64,000 bases of DNA from Nitrospirae bacterium YQR-1 (GCA_039908095.1 JAMOBJ010000005.1:1-64000), one strand, 5' to 3'. Positions 53,549 through 61,985 are shown, numbered from the stretch's first letter. A program made the numbers and translations. The notes: generated from the sequence alone by a model not told the origin.

Positions 53549-54470
53549 AGATGGTATCCTCCGGTCTCCTCACCCTTCCAGCTATAAAATCAGTGCAGGA
53601 CATAACTTTCCCGCCCTCCGGCTGAAGCTCTGTTATTGAAAGGGCACCCTGTCCACAAGCAACAACAAGGCCGTCTCTTGCACTTTGACAAATCACGGCG
53701 GAGGCGGTGGCATTACTCTGATGTAATTGCACTGCATTTGCTCTCATAATCTTCACTCTCCGGCCGTTAAAAAACGTGTATGCCCCGGGCCACGGGTAAA
53801 GCCCTCTGATTATATTTACAATGTGCAGGGCTGGGTTTTTCCAGTCAATGAGTCCGTCTTCTTTTCTCAGAATCCTTGCATAGGTGGGGTTACCTTGTTG
53901 GGGGGTGGGGAAAACTGCACCGGCCTCAATATCCTTTAGTGTTTTAATCAGCAAATCAGCGCCTGACTTAGAGAGCCTCATGCTCAGAGATTCATATGTA
54001 TCGTCCTGCCGGATGGGTTCTTTCTCTGTGTAATAGACCGCACCCGTGTCAATGCCCTCATCCATAAGCATAGTGCTTACGCCGGTTTCCGTATCGCCGT
54101 TTATTATTGCCCACTGAATCGGCGCAGCTCCCTGATAGTTGGGAAGTATTGAGGCATGAACGTTTATTGATTTAAACACCGGCATATTTAAAATCTCAGA
54201 GGGCAGAATTTTGCCATATGCTATTACAACATTGACATCTATAGGGCATACTTTCAATTTATTAATAAAGATTTCCGATTTAAGGCTCTGTGGTTGAATC
54301 ACCTCGATACCAAACCGTTCCGCCGCCTGTTTAACCGGAGGCTTTATTAATTTTGACGGTTTGCCCTTATCCGGTTGGGTTACAACAAGTGAAACATTAT
54401 GTCCGCTACTTATTAACCCCTCAAGGGCGGGGACTGAAAACAATGGAGTTGCCCAAAACGCTATATTCAT
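53538..54470 (-). CDS. fmt: Methionyl-tRNA formyltransferase
   Basis: Formylates initiator Met-tRNA using 10-formyl-THF. 310 residues. FWATPLFSVPALEGL begins the Rossmann part. SINVHASILPNYQGAAPIQWAI holds the catalytic Asn/His, and MDEGIDTGAVY follows. The C-terminal OB-like part is present (about 205-310). It lies 33 bp after def and overlaps DUF116 by 11 bp. Confidence 0.95.
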   Translation of the reverse strand: MNIAFWATPLFSVPALEGLISSGHNVSLVVTQPDKGKPSKLIKPPVKQAAERFGIEVIQPQSLKSEIFINKLKVCPIDVNVVIAYGKILPSEILNMPVFKSINVHASILPNYQGAAPIQWAIINGDTETGVSTMLMDEGIDTGAVYYTEKEPIRQDDTYESLSMRLSKSGADLLIKTLKDIEAGAVFPTPQQGNPTYARILRKEDGLIDWKNPALHIVNIIRGLYPWPGAYTFFNGRRVKIMRANAVQLHQSNATASAVICQSARDGLVVACGQGALSITELQPEGGKVMSCTDFIAGRVRRPEDTIYVG

Positions 54471-54503
54471 TTAATGGTTTCCCACAGGGTTTTTGAAAAA
54501 AAC

Positions 54504-55010
54504 TTATTTCTTTTTTTTCTTTAAATTTTTCTTATCATAAGCGGCTTTGTCGCCAATGCTAATCCTGTTAAGTAAAAGTATGCCGTGTAGGTGGTCAATT
54601 TCATGTTGAAGAATGCGGGCGAAATTACCGTTTGCCTCAATCTCAAGAGGATTACCTTCTGTGTCTATCCCCCTTACAAAAACCCTCATGGCACGGTCAA
54701 TGGTGAAAGTTGACTTAGGAATACTAAGGCATCCCTCGATGGATTCCATTTTACCCTCGGCATAGGCAATTACAGGGTTAATTATGATGGTTAGTTTGTA
54801 TCTCTGCGGCTCTTTGATGGAGGGGTCTGCAATAATAACTTGTGTGGAGCGGCCAACCTGGGGAGCTGCCAGCCCCTGCCCCTCATACTCCAGCATAGTC
54901 TCCTTCATATCCTCTATGAGCTTTATGAGATTTCCGTCTATGTTTTCAACAGGTTTTGCCTTTCCCATAAGCACGGCAGCCGGATATGTTTTTATTTTTA
55001 AAGATGGCAT
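54504..55010 (-). CDS. def: Peptide deformylase
   Basis: 168 residues. Motif 1 GQGLAAPQVG, motif 2 EGCLSIP with the metal Cys, and motif 3 QHEIDHLHG with the His pair are intact. It removes formyl groups from new proteins. The C-terminus is basic (KAAYDKKNLKKKKK). It is divergent from ribF; the 81-bp gap holds a TATAAT at about 55045. Confidence 0.96.
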   Translation of the reverse strand: MPSLKIKTYPAAVLMGKAKPVENIDGNLIKLIEDMKETMLEYEGQGLAAPQVGRSTQVIIADPSIKEPQRYKLTIIINPVIAYAEGKMESIEGCLSIPKSTFTIDRAMRVFVRGIDTEGNPLEIEANGNFARILQHEIDHLHGILLLNRISIGDKAAYDKKNLKKKKK

Positions 55011-55091
55011 ATATGATTATAACACTATTTTTTGGGGAAATTGTATAATGAATAGTTTAAAAAATTTATACTAATTTATAAGGAGACAATT

Positions 55092-56039
55092 TTGGAAGTA
55101 ATAAGAGGTCTGGATAATTTAACCAAAAAATATCCTAATCCGATAGTAACCCTTGGCAACTTTGACGGAGTGCACACCGGTCACCGGAGAATATTGGACA
55201 GGGTCAGAGAGGCTGCGGCCGCCTCAGACGGCACATCTATTGTGATTACCTTTGACCCTCATCCGATAAAGGTTGTAAATCCGCAGAAGGGGATAAAAAT
55301 TCTAACCCCTTTTGATATAAAAGCGGAGCTTATAGAAAAGGCCGACATGGATGTGCTTCTGTGTATAGATTTCAACAAGCAGTTTTCCTCGATAGAGCCG
55401 GATTATTTTGTGGAAAACGTACTTGTAGGTAAAATAGGCGCCGCTTGTGTAATAGTCGGGCATAATTACAGGTTTGGCAAGGGCAAGAAGGGCACAACTG
55501 AGTCACTGAGACGGCGGGGCAAGAAGTATGGGTTTAAGTTTCATGTAGTCAGAAATGTTAAGAGAGACAGGACGGTTATAAGCAGCAGTGTGATACGGCA
55601 TAACCTGCTAAAGGGGGATATCGCACATGCCAACTGTTACCTTGGCAGGCCGTATTTTATACAATCGGAGATTATAACCGGCACAGGGCGTGGCAAAAGT
55701 ATTTTGCAGATTCCAACGGCAAATCTATCCCTGCCGGATGAGTTGGTGCCCAGGTGCGGAGTCTATGCCGTAAAAGTAAAAATAGATGGAGCTCTTTATG
55801 ACGGTGCGTCCAACATCGGGTGTAACCCGACTTTTGGAGAGAACCGGACCAGTTATGAGGTCCACGTATTTGGCTACAATGGTGATGCAGTCGGTAAGAC
55901 TATGAGGGTGTATTTTATTGAAAGACTACGGGATGAAAAAGTGTTTTCCGGCCCGGATGCCCTCAAAGAGCAGATAAAGACGGATTTCAAAAAAGCGTCT
56001 GAGATATTAAAAAAGGTTAAGCCCGGCGCTTGTCTGTAG
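55092..56039 (+). CDS. ribF: Bifunctional riboflavin kinase/FAD synthetase
   Basis: 315 residues. The nucleotidyltransferase motif TLGNFDGVHTGHRRIL opens the FAD synthetase part. The kinase part has GRGKSILQIPTANLSLPDELVPRCGVYAV and YDGASNIGCNPTFGENRTSYEVHVF. The start is TTG at 55092 with AAGGAG 6-8 nt up. No FMN riboswitch is seen in the short leader. Confidence 0.95.
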   Translation: MEVIRGLDNLTKKYPNPIVTLGNFDGVHTGHRRILDRVREAAAASDGTSIVITFDPHPIKVVNPQKGIKILTPFDIKAELIEKADMDVLLCIDFNKQFSSIEPDYFVENVLVGKIGAACVIVGHNYRFGKGKKGTTESLRRRGKKYGFKFHVVRNVKRDRTVISSSVIRHNLLKGDIAHANCYLGRPYFIQSEIITGTGRGKSILQIPTANLSLPDELVPRCGVYAVKVKIDGALYDGASNIGCNPTFGENRTSYEVHVFGYNGDAVGKTMRVYFIERLRDEKVFSGPDALKEQIKTDFKKASEILKKVKPGACL

Positions 56040-56049
56040 TTACTGAAAA

Positions 56050-56829
56050 ATGCTTGTGATGAATATGCCTGGGGTTTTTACGAGGGTATTTTCCGTGTGG
56101 TCCCGCCACGTAAGGGTGTACTCAAAAAATCTATTTAGCAATGGTTTTCCGCCGTTTGTGGAGCCTTTGATATTTTTAACGGGTGTGGGGTTGGGGCTTG
56201 GCCGGTATATGCCCGAAATTGGGGGCATAAGGTACGTGGAATTTCTTGCAACAGCCCTTGTTGTGACAACCTCTATGATGACGGCGGCGTTTGAATGTTC
56301 ATTCGGGACGTTTATCAGAATGGAATTTAATAAAGTTTATGAGGGGATGCTTTCTGCCCCGCTAAGTGTGGAAAACCTGCTTGTGGGGGAGATGTTGTGG
56401 GCGGCCACTAAGGGGTTGTTTTTTTCGTTTGCCGTGCTGGCTGTAGTAGCTCCGTTTGGAATAATCAAGCTGCCTGGGGGGCTGATGGCTCCAGTTATAG
56501 GCTTTATGACGGGTTTTATGTTTGCCGCACTTTCTATGTTTATTACCTCGTTTGTTAAGACGATAGCATATTTTAACTTTTACATGACCGGGCTTTTGTC
56601 GCCGATGTTTTTCTTTTGCGGCGCAGTCTTTCCCGTTACTCAATTGCCCGGGTGGATGCGGCCTGTCGTTGAAATCTTACCATTAACCCATTCCGTAAGG
56701 CTCTCCAGAGCCTTCTGCTTTTTAAAAATAGAACCGGTTCTTGTCTTAGACCTCCTTTATATTGTGCTCTTTACGTTGGTCTTTGGCTACCTTGGTGTAA
56801 AACGGTTAAAGCGAAGGCTGATTGACTAA
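56050..56829 (+). CDS. ABC-2 type transporter permease (NodJ-like)
   Basis: 259 residues with six hydrophobic segments. GVGLGLGRYMPEIGGIRYVEFLATALV and the C-terminal FFFCGAVFPVTQLPGWMRPVVEILPLTHSVRLSRA are those of ABC-2 permeases of the NodJ/DrrB type. No ATPase gene adjoins, so its partner (and cargo: polysaccharide, lipid or drug) is unknown. It lies 10 bp after ribF, and its stop is right next to a repeat-element end. Confidence 0.85.
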   Translation: MLVMNMPGVFTRVFSVWSRHVRVYSKNLFSNGFPPFVEPLIFLTGVGLGLGRYMPEIGGIRYVEFLATALVVTTSMMTAAFECSFGTFIRMEFNKVYEGMLSAPLSVENLLVGEMLWAATKGLFFSFAVLAVVAPFGIIKLPGGLMAPVIGFMTGFMFAALSMFITSFVKTIAYFNFYMTGLLSPMFFFCGAVFPVTQLPGWMRPVVEILPLTHSVRLSRAFCFLKIEPVLVLDLLYIVLFTLVFGYLGVKRLKRRLID

Positions 56830-56838
56830 TACCAAGTT
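56826..56838. repeat. End-only fragment of the dispersed element
   Basis: TAATACCAAGTTG begins in the stop codon of the ABC-2 permease gene. No internal element sequence follows. It is another case of an element end at a stop codon. Confidence 0.55.
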
Positions 56839-56907
56839 GTTTAGAAAAAGGTGTGATGACAAACATGGATATAACCATGATAAAGTTGAAGGAGTCTGAG
56901 AGGTTGC

Positions 56908-57114
56908 TTATTGAGATTTCAAAATTTTAGCCGCCTCATCAAAAAGCTCATTAAGTTTCCTTGCATCAGTAAATATCCTGACAAGTACATGATAGAGGTC
57001 ATCACGCCCCATGGCAGCCATTTTCTCAGCCCAGTCCAAATACGATTTAGCATGGTCATCGTTGTGGTGTTGCCAGTGGTGAATCAGAGATTTTAATTTT
57101 TCAAGATCGTCCAT
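56908..57114 (-). CDS. Small His-rich helical protein
   Basis: 68 residues. The LIHHWQHHNDDHAKSYLDWAEKM motif matches a small domain (DUF8180-type) seen in metal-transport neighbourhoods. Five His in one helix suggest metal binding. It is 45 bp downstream of the pseudo-receiver regulator on the same strand. Function not known. Confidence 0.65.
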   Translation of the reverse strand: MDDLEKLKSLIHHWQHHNDDHAKSYLDWAEKMAAMGRDDLYHVLVRIFTDARKLNELFDEAAKILKSQ

Positions 57115-57159
57115 TATTTACCTTCCCGATAGTTTAATTATTAACACAGATATTTTGAC

Positions 57160-57819
57160 TTATTCTTCAATAGAAAATCCAGCAAAACTTTTTTCAAATA
57201 ATTCTATGCTTTTTACAGCCAGTGTGCCCTCATTTGTAATCACATAATTTCTGATTTCATCCTGGGTTATCAGAGCGGCACGCTTTAGATTTCTAATGTG
57301 AAAAACCACTTTCTGATGTTCGTCCGCCATACCGATCTCTCTAAGCATATCAATAAACCTGATGGATGAGGATTTATAAAGCAGTTTTAAAATGCTCCTT
57401 CTTATCGGAGAGGATATGGCAACACAAACACGGTCAAAGTTCAGTTTACTTATCTTTTGCTCAAACCGCCGTTGTTCCATTAGCCGGTCTGTGTAATCTA
57501 CTATCTCATCAAGTGTGAAGGGTCTTATTTTAAAGTCACTTAGCCCTCTGTTAATTATCTCTGTGCTTTTACCGTTTGAAACAGAGTTAATTGCAATCAC
57601 CCTGGTATTTGGCACAGCACATCTCAGTTCAACCAGAGATTCCAGATCATCGGTGCCGGGCATAATGAATATTATATCGTAGTTTTCAGCAGAGGCTCTT
57701 TCAAAAGCGGCCATTCCTGTCTTTATAAGGTGTACAAGATATTGTTTTCTCGCAAGCATTACAGAGAGTTTGCCTCTCCTTTTATTGTCCCTATCTACCA
57801 ATAATATCTTTCCAAGCAT
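57160..57819 (-). CDS. Pseudo-receiver with winged-helix output domain
   Basis: 219 residues. The N-terminal half (1-115) has a receiver-like fold, KILLVDRDNKRRGKLSVML, but the usual phospho-Asp position (in LLDxxMP) reads IIFIMPGTDD with no Asp. The rest is a winged helix of the ArsR type (about 130-205): ISSPIRRSILKLLYKSSSIRFIDML and VFHIRNLKRAALITQ. It is likely a phosphorylation-independent transcription factor. Its targets could include the divergent hyf genes or the small His-rich gene. Confidence 0.75.
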   Translation of the reverse strand: MLGKILLVDRDNKRRGKLSVMLARKQYLVHLIKTGMAAFERASAENYDIIFIMPGTDDLESLVELRCAVPNTRVIAINSVSNGKSTEIINRGLSDFKIRPFTLDEIVDYTDRLMEQRRFEQKISKLNFDRVCVAISSPIRRSILKLLYKSSSIRFIDMLREIGMADEHQKVVFHIRNLKRAALITQDEIRNYVITNEGTLAVKSIELFEKSFAGFSIEE

Positions 57820-57960
57820 CCGGTAACATTACCTCAATATCTTACTCAAAGCCCGCCTATTCTGTATTAGTACAAATAATTACTAAGATTATTGTATGAT
57901 ATGATAGCATAAACTAATTCTATATGTAAATAAAATTACATTTGGTTTGGCAATTTTATG
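57820..57960. other. Upstream part of the regulator-hyf gap
   Basis: A/T-rich. TATGATATGATAGC near 57895 resembles tandem half-sites. No ORF is seen. With 57961-58138 it forms the divergent control region between the regulator and hyfB. Confidence 0.35.
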
Positions 57961-57961
57961 G

Positions 57962-57975
57962 CTGCAACTTGGTAT
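57962..57975. repeat. End-only fragment of the dispersed element
   Basis: CTGCAACTTGGTATAAT matches the right end of copy E/F. It lies in the control region upstream of hyfB, 69 bp before the -35. Confidence 0.55.
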
Positions 57976-58007
57976 AATGACTTATAAAAATTGTCTTACG
58001 CACCGTA

Positions 58008-58073
58008 ATTGCCAACCCCCGCAAGGAGCTGTGGCAATATACTATTGACATGTTCTCCGGCCTGCTGTATCAT
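58008..58073 (+). promoter_or_regulatory. hyfB promoter and inverted-repeat operator
   Basis: TTGACA (58045-58050) and TATCAT (58068-58073) are 17 bp apart, a strong sigma-70-type promoter. Just upstream, ATTGCCA (58008-58014) and TGGCAAT (58032-58038) form a 7-bp inverted repeat, likely an activator or repressor site. The divergent winged-helix protein is a candidate regulator. Confidence 0.65.
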
Positions 58074-58138
58074 ACGTACGCTCAGAAGCAGAGTGTTCCA
58101 TTAAAAACAGATAGCAGGCAGATTAGGAAGGCAAACAT

Positions 58139-60211
58139 ATGTCCGTTTTTTTTGTATCCATTGCCATTTTGGCAGCAGGTGGGTTAATTGCAGGAAAATA
58201 TCCGAAAATTTCCGGCAATATTTCAACTATGACTATTGCGGCAGCCCTCATTGGTAATCTGTTTATTTCCATCCCGCCGGTTTTTTTTAACGATGTGCCA
58301 GCCTATACACTCTATCTCCAAATGCCGATGGGTATAGTTAACTTTGAGGTTGATTCTCTTTCAGCTTTTTTTCTCGGCATCGCATCTCTTATCTTTTTCC
58401 TCACTTCAATATATCTTAAAGGATATTTGCCGGTGGAAGATAAAAAAAGGAAATTCAGCTTTGCTTTCTTTAATTTCCTGTTTATTTCCGTTATGCTTGT
58501 GTTTACAGTTAAAAATTCTGTTGGTTTTTTGATTAGTCTCGAATTTGTGACTCTGCTTACCGTGTTTTTAATGCTTCATGGCCGCCATGAACCGAAAGTG
58601 CAAAAAGCTGCCGTTTACTATCTCATCGCTATGCATATCGGTACTGTTTTTTTGATTATCCCTGTTGTCATGCTCATAGCAGCGGCAGGAAGTATGGATT
58701 TCAGCACTTACAAGGACGTGCTTGCATCGTCTTCAAAACTTCAAACTCCGCTGCTTTGTCTTTTTTTAACTGGTTTTACCTTTAAAGCAGGATTTATCCC
58801 ATTTCACTCTGCCACTGTCAATGCAGCTGGTGAGGCGCACAGTGCAGTGCCGGCAATCGTGGCATCTGTCATTATCCAAACGGCTGTCTATGGCATCCTG
58901 CGCATTATAACTCTTACAGAATCCCCCTCTCCATATGTAGCATATGCCTTTCTTGCAATCTCCGTCATAACCGCCCTCTATGCCGTCATCAACTCTCTGG
59001 CTCAAAGGGACTTAAGACAAATCCTCTCATACTCTGTTATCAGCAACACCGGAGTTATCGGAATCGGGATATCCGCTGGAATGCTGGGGAAATCATATGC
59101 GATACCCGTTTTATCTTTTCTGGGCTTTACAGGGGCACTGTTTCATATCCTTAATCATGCGCTGTCCAAGAGTACTGCGTTTTTTGCCTGCGGTAGTGTT
59201 TACTTAAACACCGGTACATGTGAGCTGAACAATTTGGGCGGTATTATAAAAAATATGCCTGTTACAGCTTTTTGTTTTCTGGCTGCCTCTGCGTCACTTT
59301 GTGCGCTTCCGCCCTTTAACGGTTTTGTTAGTGAGTTTTTTATCTATCTCAGCCTAATAACCTCAGAGGCCGTATCATCCGGTGGATTAATCACTGCAAA
59401 GGTCATGACAGCGGCGGCACTTGCCTCAGTTGGAGCACTCTCACTTGCAGCACTTGTAAGAGCTTTTGGTATATGCTTTCAGGGACTTCCACGTTCTGAG
59501 TTTCAGGCTAAGGAAAGCTCACTTTCGATGCTTGCGCCAATGGTGTTTATGGCAGCCGTTTGTCTTGTTATAGGAGTTTTTCCCATGCCGGTACTATCCA
59601 TTATAAGACCGTCTGTTGTGCTGATCTCAGGTTTTTCTGACATTACTTTTATAAATGTCCTTGAGCCCGCATCATCTGTGTCAAGGGCATCGTTAGTATT
59701 TTTGCTGTTGATTGTTGTTATATTTGGTTGTAGGCATCTTTTACTCAGGAAACGTACAACTCTGAAAGCTCCCACGTGGAACTGCGGTTATGAAAATATT
59801 AATGAAAGGATGCAGTACAGTGCATTATCACTCTCTGCTCCTTTGGTTAATCTCATCCTGCCCCTTGTAGCAAAGACAGAAACAGACGGTGGATTTTTTT
59901 CACTTAAAGCCGCCGATAGCCAACAGATTGAGGATGAGGACACTGAGGCCCGGCTCAGTACAATTATCCGGATGCCCGGAGTTTCCCAACTTTCAAAAAA
60001 GGACTATTTTTTCCCTCAACAGAGGCTTCACCATCAAACAAAGTACATTGATTTTATTGAACACTACATAGCTGGAAATATATTTAAAGCCCTAAACCGC
60101 TTTTATAACTTATTTGCGTGGATACAGACAGGCCATATAGGACACTACCTGTTTTATGTTCTGATAACACTGATTGCATTGTTGATTATTTCCCTTTGGA
60201 GACTGCTGTGA
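58139..60211 (+). CDS. hyfB: Hydrogenase-4 component B-like (NuoL/HyfB) proton pump subunit
   Basis: 690 residues with about 15 hydrophobic segments. The complex-I antiporter core is marked by AGFIPFHSATVNAAGEAHSAVPAIVASVI and the following AYLLS-like ALFHILNHALSKSTAFF stretch. The C-terminus TTLKAPTWNCGYENINERMQYSALS is the HyfB/HycC type. It would pump H+ or Na+ in a formate hydrogenlyase- or Mrp-like complex. It overlaps hyfC by GTGA. Confidence 0.9.
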   Translation: MSVFFVSIAILAAGGLIAGKYPKISGNISTMTIAAALIGNLFISIPPVFFNDVPAYTLYLQMPMGIVNFEVDSLSAFFLGIASLIFFLTSIYLKGYLPVEDKKRKFSFAFFNFLFISVMLVFTVKNSVGFLISLEFVTLLTVFLMLHGRHEPKVQKAAVYYLIAMHIGTVFLIIPVVMLIAAAGSMDFSTYKDVLASSSKLQTPLLCLFLTGFTFKAGFIPFHSATVNAAGEAHSAVPAIVASVIIQTAVYGILRIITLTESPSPYVAYAFLAISVITALYAVINSLAQRDLRQILSYSVISNTGVIGIGISAGMLGKSYAIPVLSFLGFTGALFHILNHALSKSTAFFACGSVYLNTGTCELNNLGGIIKNMPVTAFCFLAASASLCALPPFNGFVSEFFIYLSLITSEAVSSGGLITAKVMTAAALASVGALSLAALVRAFGICFQGLPRSEFQAKESSLSMLAPMVFMAAVCLVIGVFPMPVLSIIRPSVVLISGFSDITFINVLEPASSVSRASLVFLLLIVVIFGCRHLLLRKRTTLKAPTWNCGYENINERMQYSALSLSAPLVNLILPLVAKTETDGGFFSLKAADSQQIEDEDTEARLSTIIRMPGVSQLSKKDYFFPQQRLHHQTKYIDFIEHYIAGNIFKALNRFYNLFAWIQTGHIGHYLFYVLITLIALLIISLWRLL

Positions 60212-61188
60212 CGGTACAAGCTCTGTCTCGGTATATTTTGATGCTTGCAATGGCATTAATCATGGCAGGCATAATAGTTAAGGTTAAGGCCTTGTGGGGT
60301 GGCAGGTACGGAGCGCCGCTGTTGCAGCCGGTTTTTGACATCATCCGCCTATTTAAAAAATCACAGGTAGTGAGTGAAGCGGCCTCAGATGTTTTCAAAG
60401 CCGGACCGTCAATTGCTCTTGCCTCGGTTTTAGCTGCTGCTTTGCCGGTTCCCATAAGTAGTGGAGCCGCTCTCATAAGTTTTAAAGGCGATTTTGTGTT
60501 CTTTGTCTGTGCTTTAGCCGCCGGTAGATTCTTTACACTTATATCAGCTCTTGATACCGGTGGCAGTTTCAGCGGTATGGGAGCAGGGAGGATGATTACT
60601 CTGTCAGCACTGATTGAGCCTGCTTTTTTTATAATCATTGCAACCCTGGCTCAACTTACCGGCAAGAGCTCTTTTAGTGAAATTTATGCAGTAATCCCAA
60701 CACCCGTGACTGACACAGTTCAAAGCGGTTTTTTCTGGTCGTTTGTTGAATTAGCACAAATCTGGTCAGATTCATATTTGCTCATTCCTGCCATTTGCGG
60801 CAATATTGTGCTTCTGATGTTTATACTGGCGGAGGCCGGACGAGTGCCGGTTAGTGACCCGGCGACACTTAATGAGCCCGCCATGATTACCGGCGCTTTG
60901 ACGTTAGAAGTAAGCGGCCCTGATTTGGCATTTATGACCCTGGCCTCATTTCTTAGAATATCCATTCTTGGCACCCTCATAACAGGGATTATTGTGCCGG
61001 CCTGGGTCTCCCCCGTTACGTCTCTGATTCTGTATATGTTTATAATGTTTGCAATTGCCGCCACCATTGGGCTGCTCGAATCGGTCTTTGCACGCTTCAG
61101 GTTGACTCATGTTCCTCAGTTTCTATTTGGAGCCACAGGGATAGCCCTCATCGTGCTGGCAGTTTTGACAATTGGTGTGAATAAATGA
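60208..61188 (+). CDS. hyfC: Hydrogenase-4 component C-like (HyfC/NuoH) membrane subunit
   Basis: 326 residues from GTG 60208, which overlaps the hyfB TGA by 4 bp. The open frame further up adds residues read from hyfB in another frame and is not used. KALWGGRYGAPLLQPVFDIIRLFKK and the VPVSDPATLNEPAMI loop are the HyfC/NuoH marks that dock the catalytic unit. It overlaps hyfE by 4 bp. Confidence 0.9.
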   Translation: MTVQALSRYILMLAMALIMAGIIVKVKALWGGRYGAPLLQPVFDIIRLFKKSQVVSEAASDVFKAGPSIALASVLAAALPVPISSGAALISFKGDFVFFVCALAAGRFFTLISALDTGGSFSGMGAGRMITLSALIEPAFFIIIATLAQLTGKSSFSEIYAVIPTPVTDTVQSGFFWSFVELAQIWSDSYLLIPAICGNIVLLMFILAEAGRVPVSDPATLNEPAMITGALTLEVSGPDLAFMTLASFLRISILGTLITGIIVPAWVSPVTSLILYMFIMFAIAATIGLLESVFARFRLTHVPQFLFGATGIALIVLAVLTIGVNK

Positions 61189-61823
61189 TTAATCATATTT
61201 CAGTTATACTTTTTGGAGTCACAATTTTATACATAGCAACAACAAGCCGTATTTCAGCCTTTGTTATGATACTGTCAGTGCAGGGAGTTATGCTTTTTCT
61301 TGCATCCCTTGCACAGTCTGGGTCTTTAAACGTTGGCCACACTATCTTTCTTGCTCTTGAAACCATTGTGGTAAAGGCCGCAGTGCTGCCCATGGTTATA
61401 TATCATATGATTAGGAGTATGGGCATAAAACGGGAAACCGACCCCTTTATAGGCAGCTTTGCGATGTTAATGCTGTCAACAATCATAATGTCACTTTCGT
61501 TTGTGCTGTCGTCAATACTGAAAAATGCCGGAAGCAATATCAATGTGCTTAATTTCAGCGTATCGCTGTCAGCGGTAATAATCGGTATGCTTATAATAAC
61601 CACTCGAAGGAAAATCATAAGCCATGTTATGGGATTTCTGGTGCTTGAAAACGGTGCATTTATGATGTCACTGTCGCTTGCTCCCGAGATGCCGTTAATT
61701 GTAGAGGCAGGTATATTGTTCGATGTGCTTATCGGGATGTTTCTAACAGGGATATTTGCAAATAATATGAAATCCGCCTTTGAAGACTCAGACGTAAGCA
61801 GACTTACGAGACTCTCAGATTAA
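61185..61823 (+). CDS. hyfE: Hydrogenase-4 component E-like membrane subunit
   Basis: 212 residues, six hydrophobic segments, including MVIYHMIRSMGIKRETDPF and GFLVLENGAFMMSLSLAPEMPLIVEAGILFDVLIGMFLTG, the NuoK-like part. It ends the operon in view; hyfF, hyfG and hyfI would be expected next but are absent. A short minus-strand methylase-like remnant begins 8 bp after its stop. Confidence 0.88.
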   Translation: MINHISVILFGVTILYIATTSRISAFVMILSVQGVMLFLASLAQSGSLNVGHTIFLALETIVVKAAVLPMVIYHMIRSMGIKRETDPFIGSFAMLMLSTIIMSLSFVLSSILKNAGSNINVLNFSVSLSAVIIGMLIITTRRKIISHVMGFLVLENGAFMMSLSLAPEMPLIVEAGILFDVLIGMFLTGIFANNMKSAFEDSDVSRLTRLSD

Positions 61824-61830
61824 ATATTAA

Positions 61831-61902
61831 AGCCGGATCGAGTACCTTGATAGCGCTGAGTTTATCAAACAATGCTTTACCGTGTGCTTCAGGGGAGGGC
61901 AA
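61831..61902 (-). pseudogene. Possible remnant of an N6-adenine DNA methylase
   Basis: The minus strand reads LPSPEAHGKALFDKLSAIKV, then LDPA. This resembles the run-up to motif I (VLDPACGSG) of Eco57I/type-IIG-like methylases, cut just before CGSG. Stops lie on both sides. The match is short, so it could be chance. Confidence 0.35.
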
Positions 61903-61944
61903 TCTCAACCACTAAAAATAATGAATGGAATTATGGTTTTCGCT

Positions 61945-61985
61945 ATATACTAACAAAGTTAGACATTGAAGGCTACTTGGTATTA
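61945..61985. repeat. Deleted fragment of the dispersed element
   Basis: CTAACAAAGTTAGACATTGAAGGCTACTTGGTATTA matches the right part of copy D. It lies between hyfE and cinA, next to the methylase-like remnant. Confidence 0.65.

Noticed and set aside
89..61985. CRISPR array
   Set aside because: The recurring units are far apart and placed at irregular distances, about 140 bp long and palindromic. There is no spacer pattern and no cas gene.
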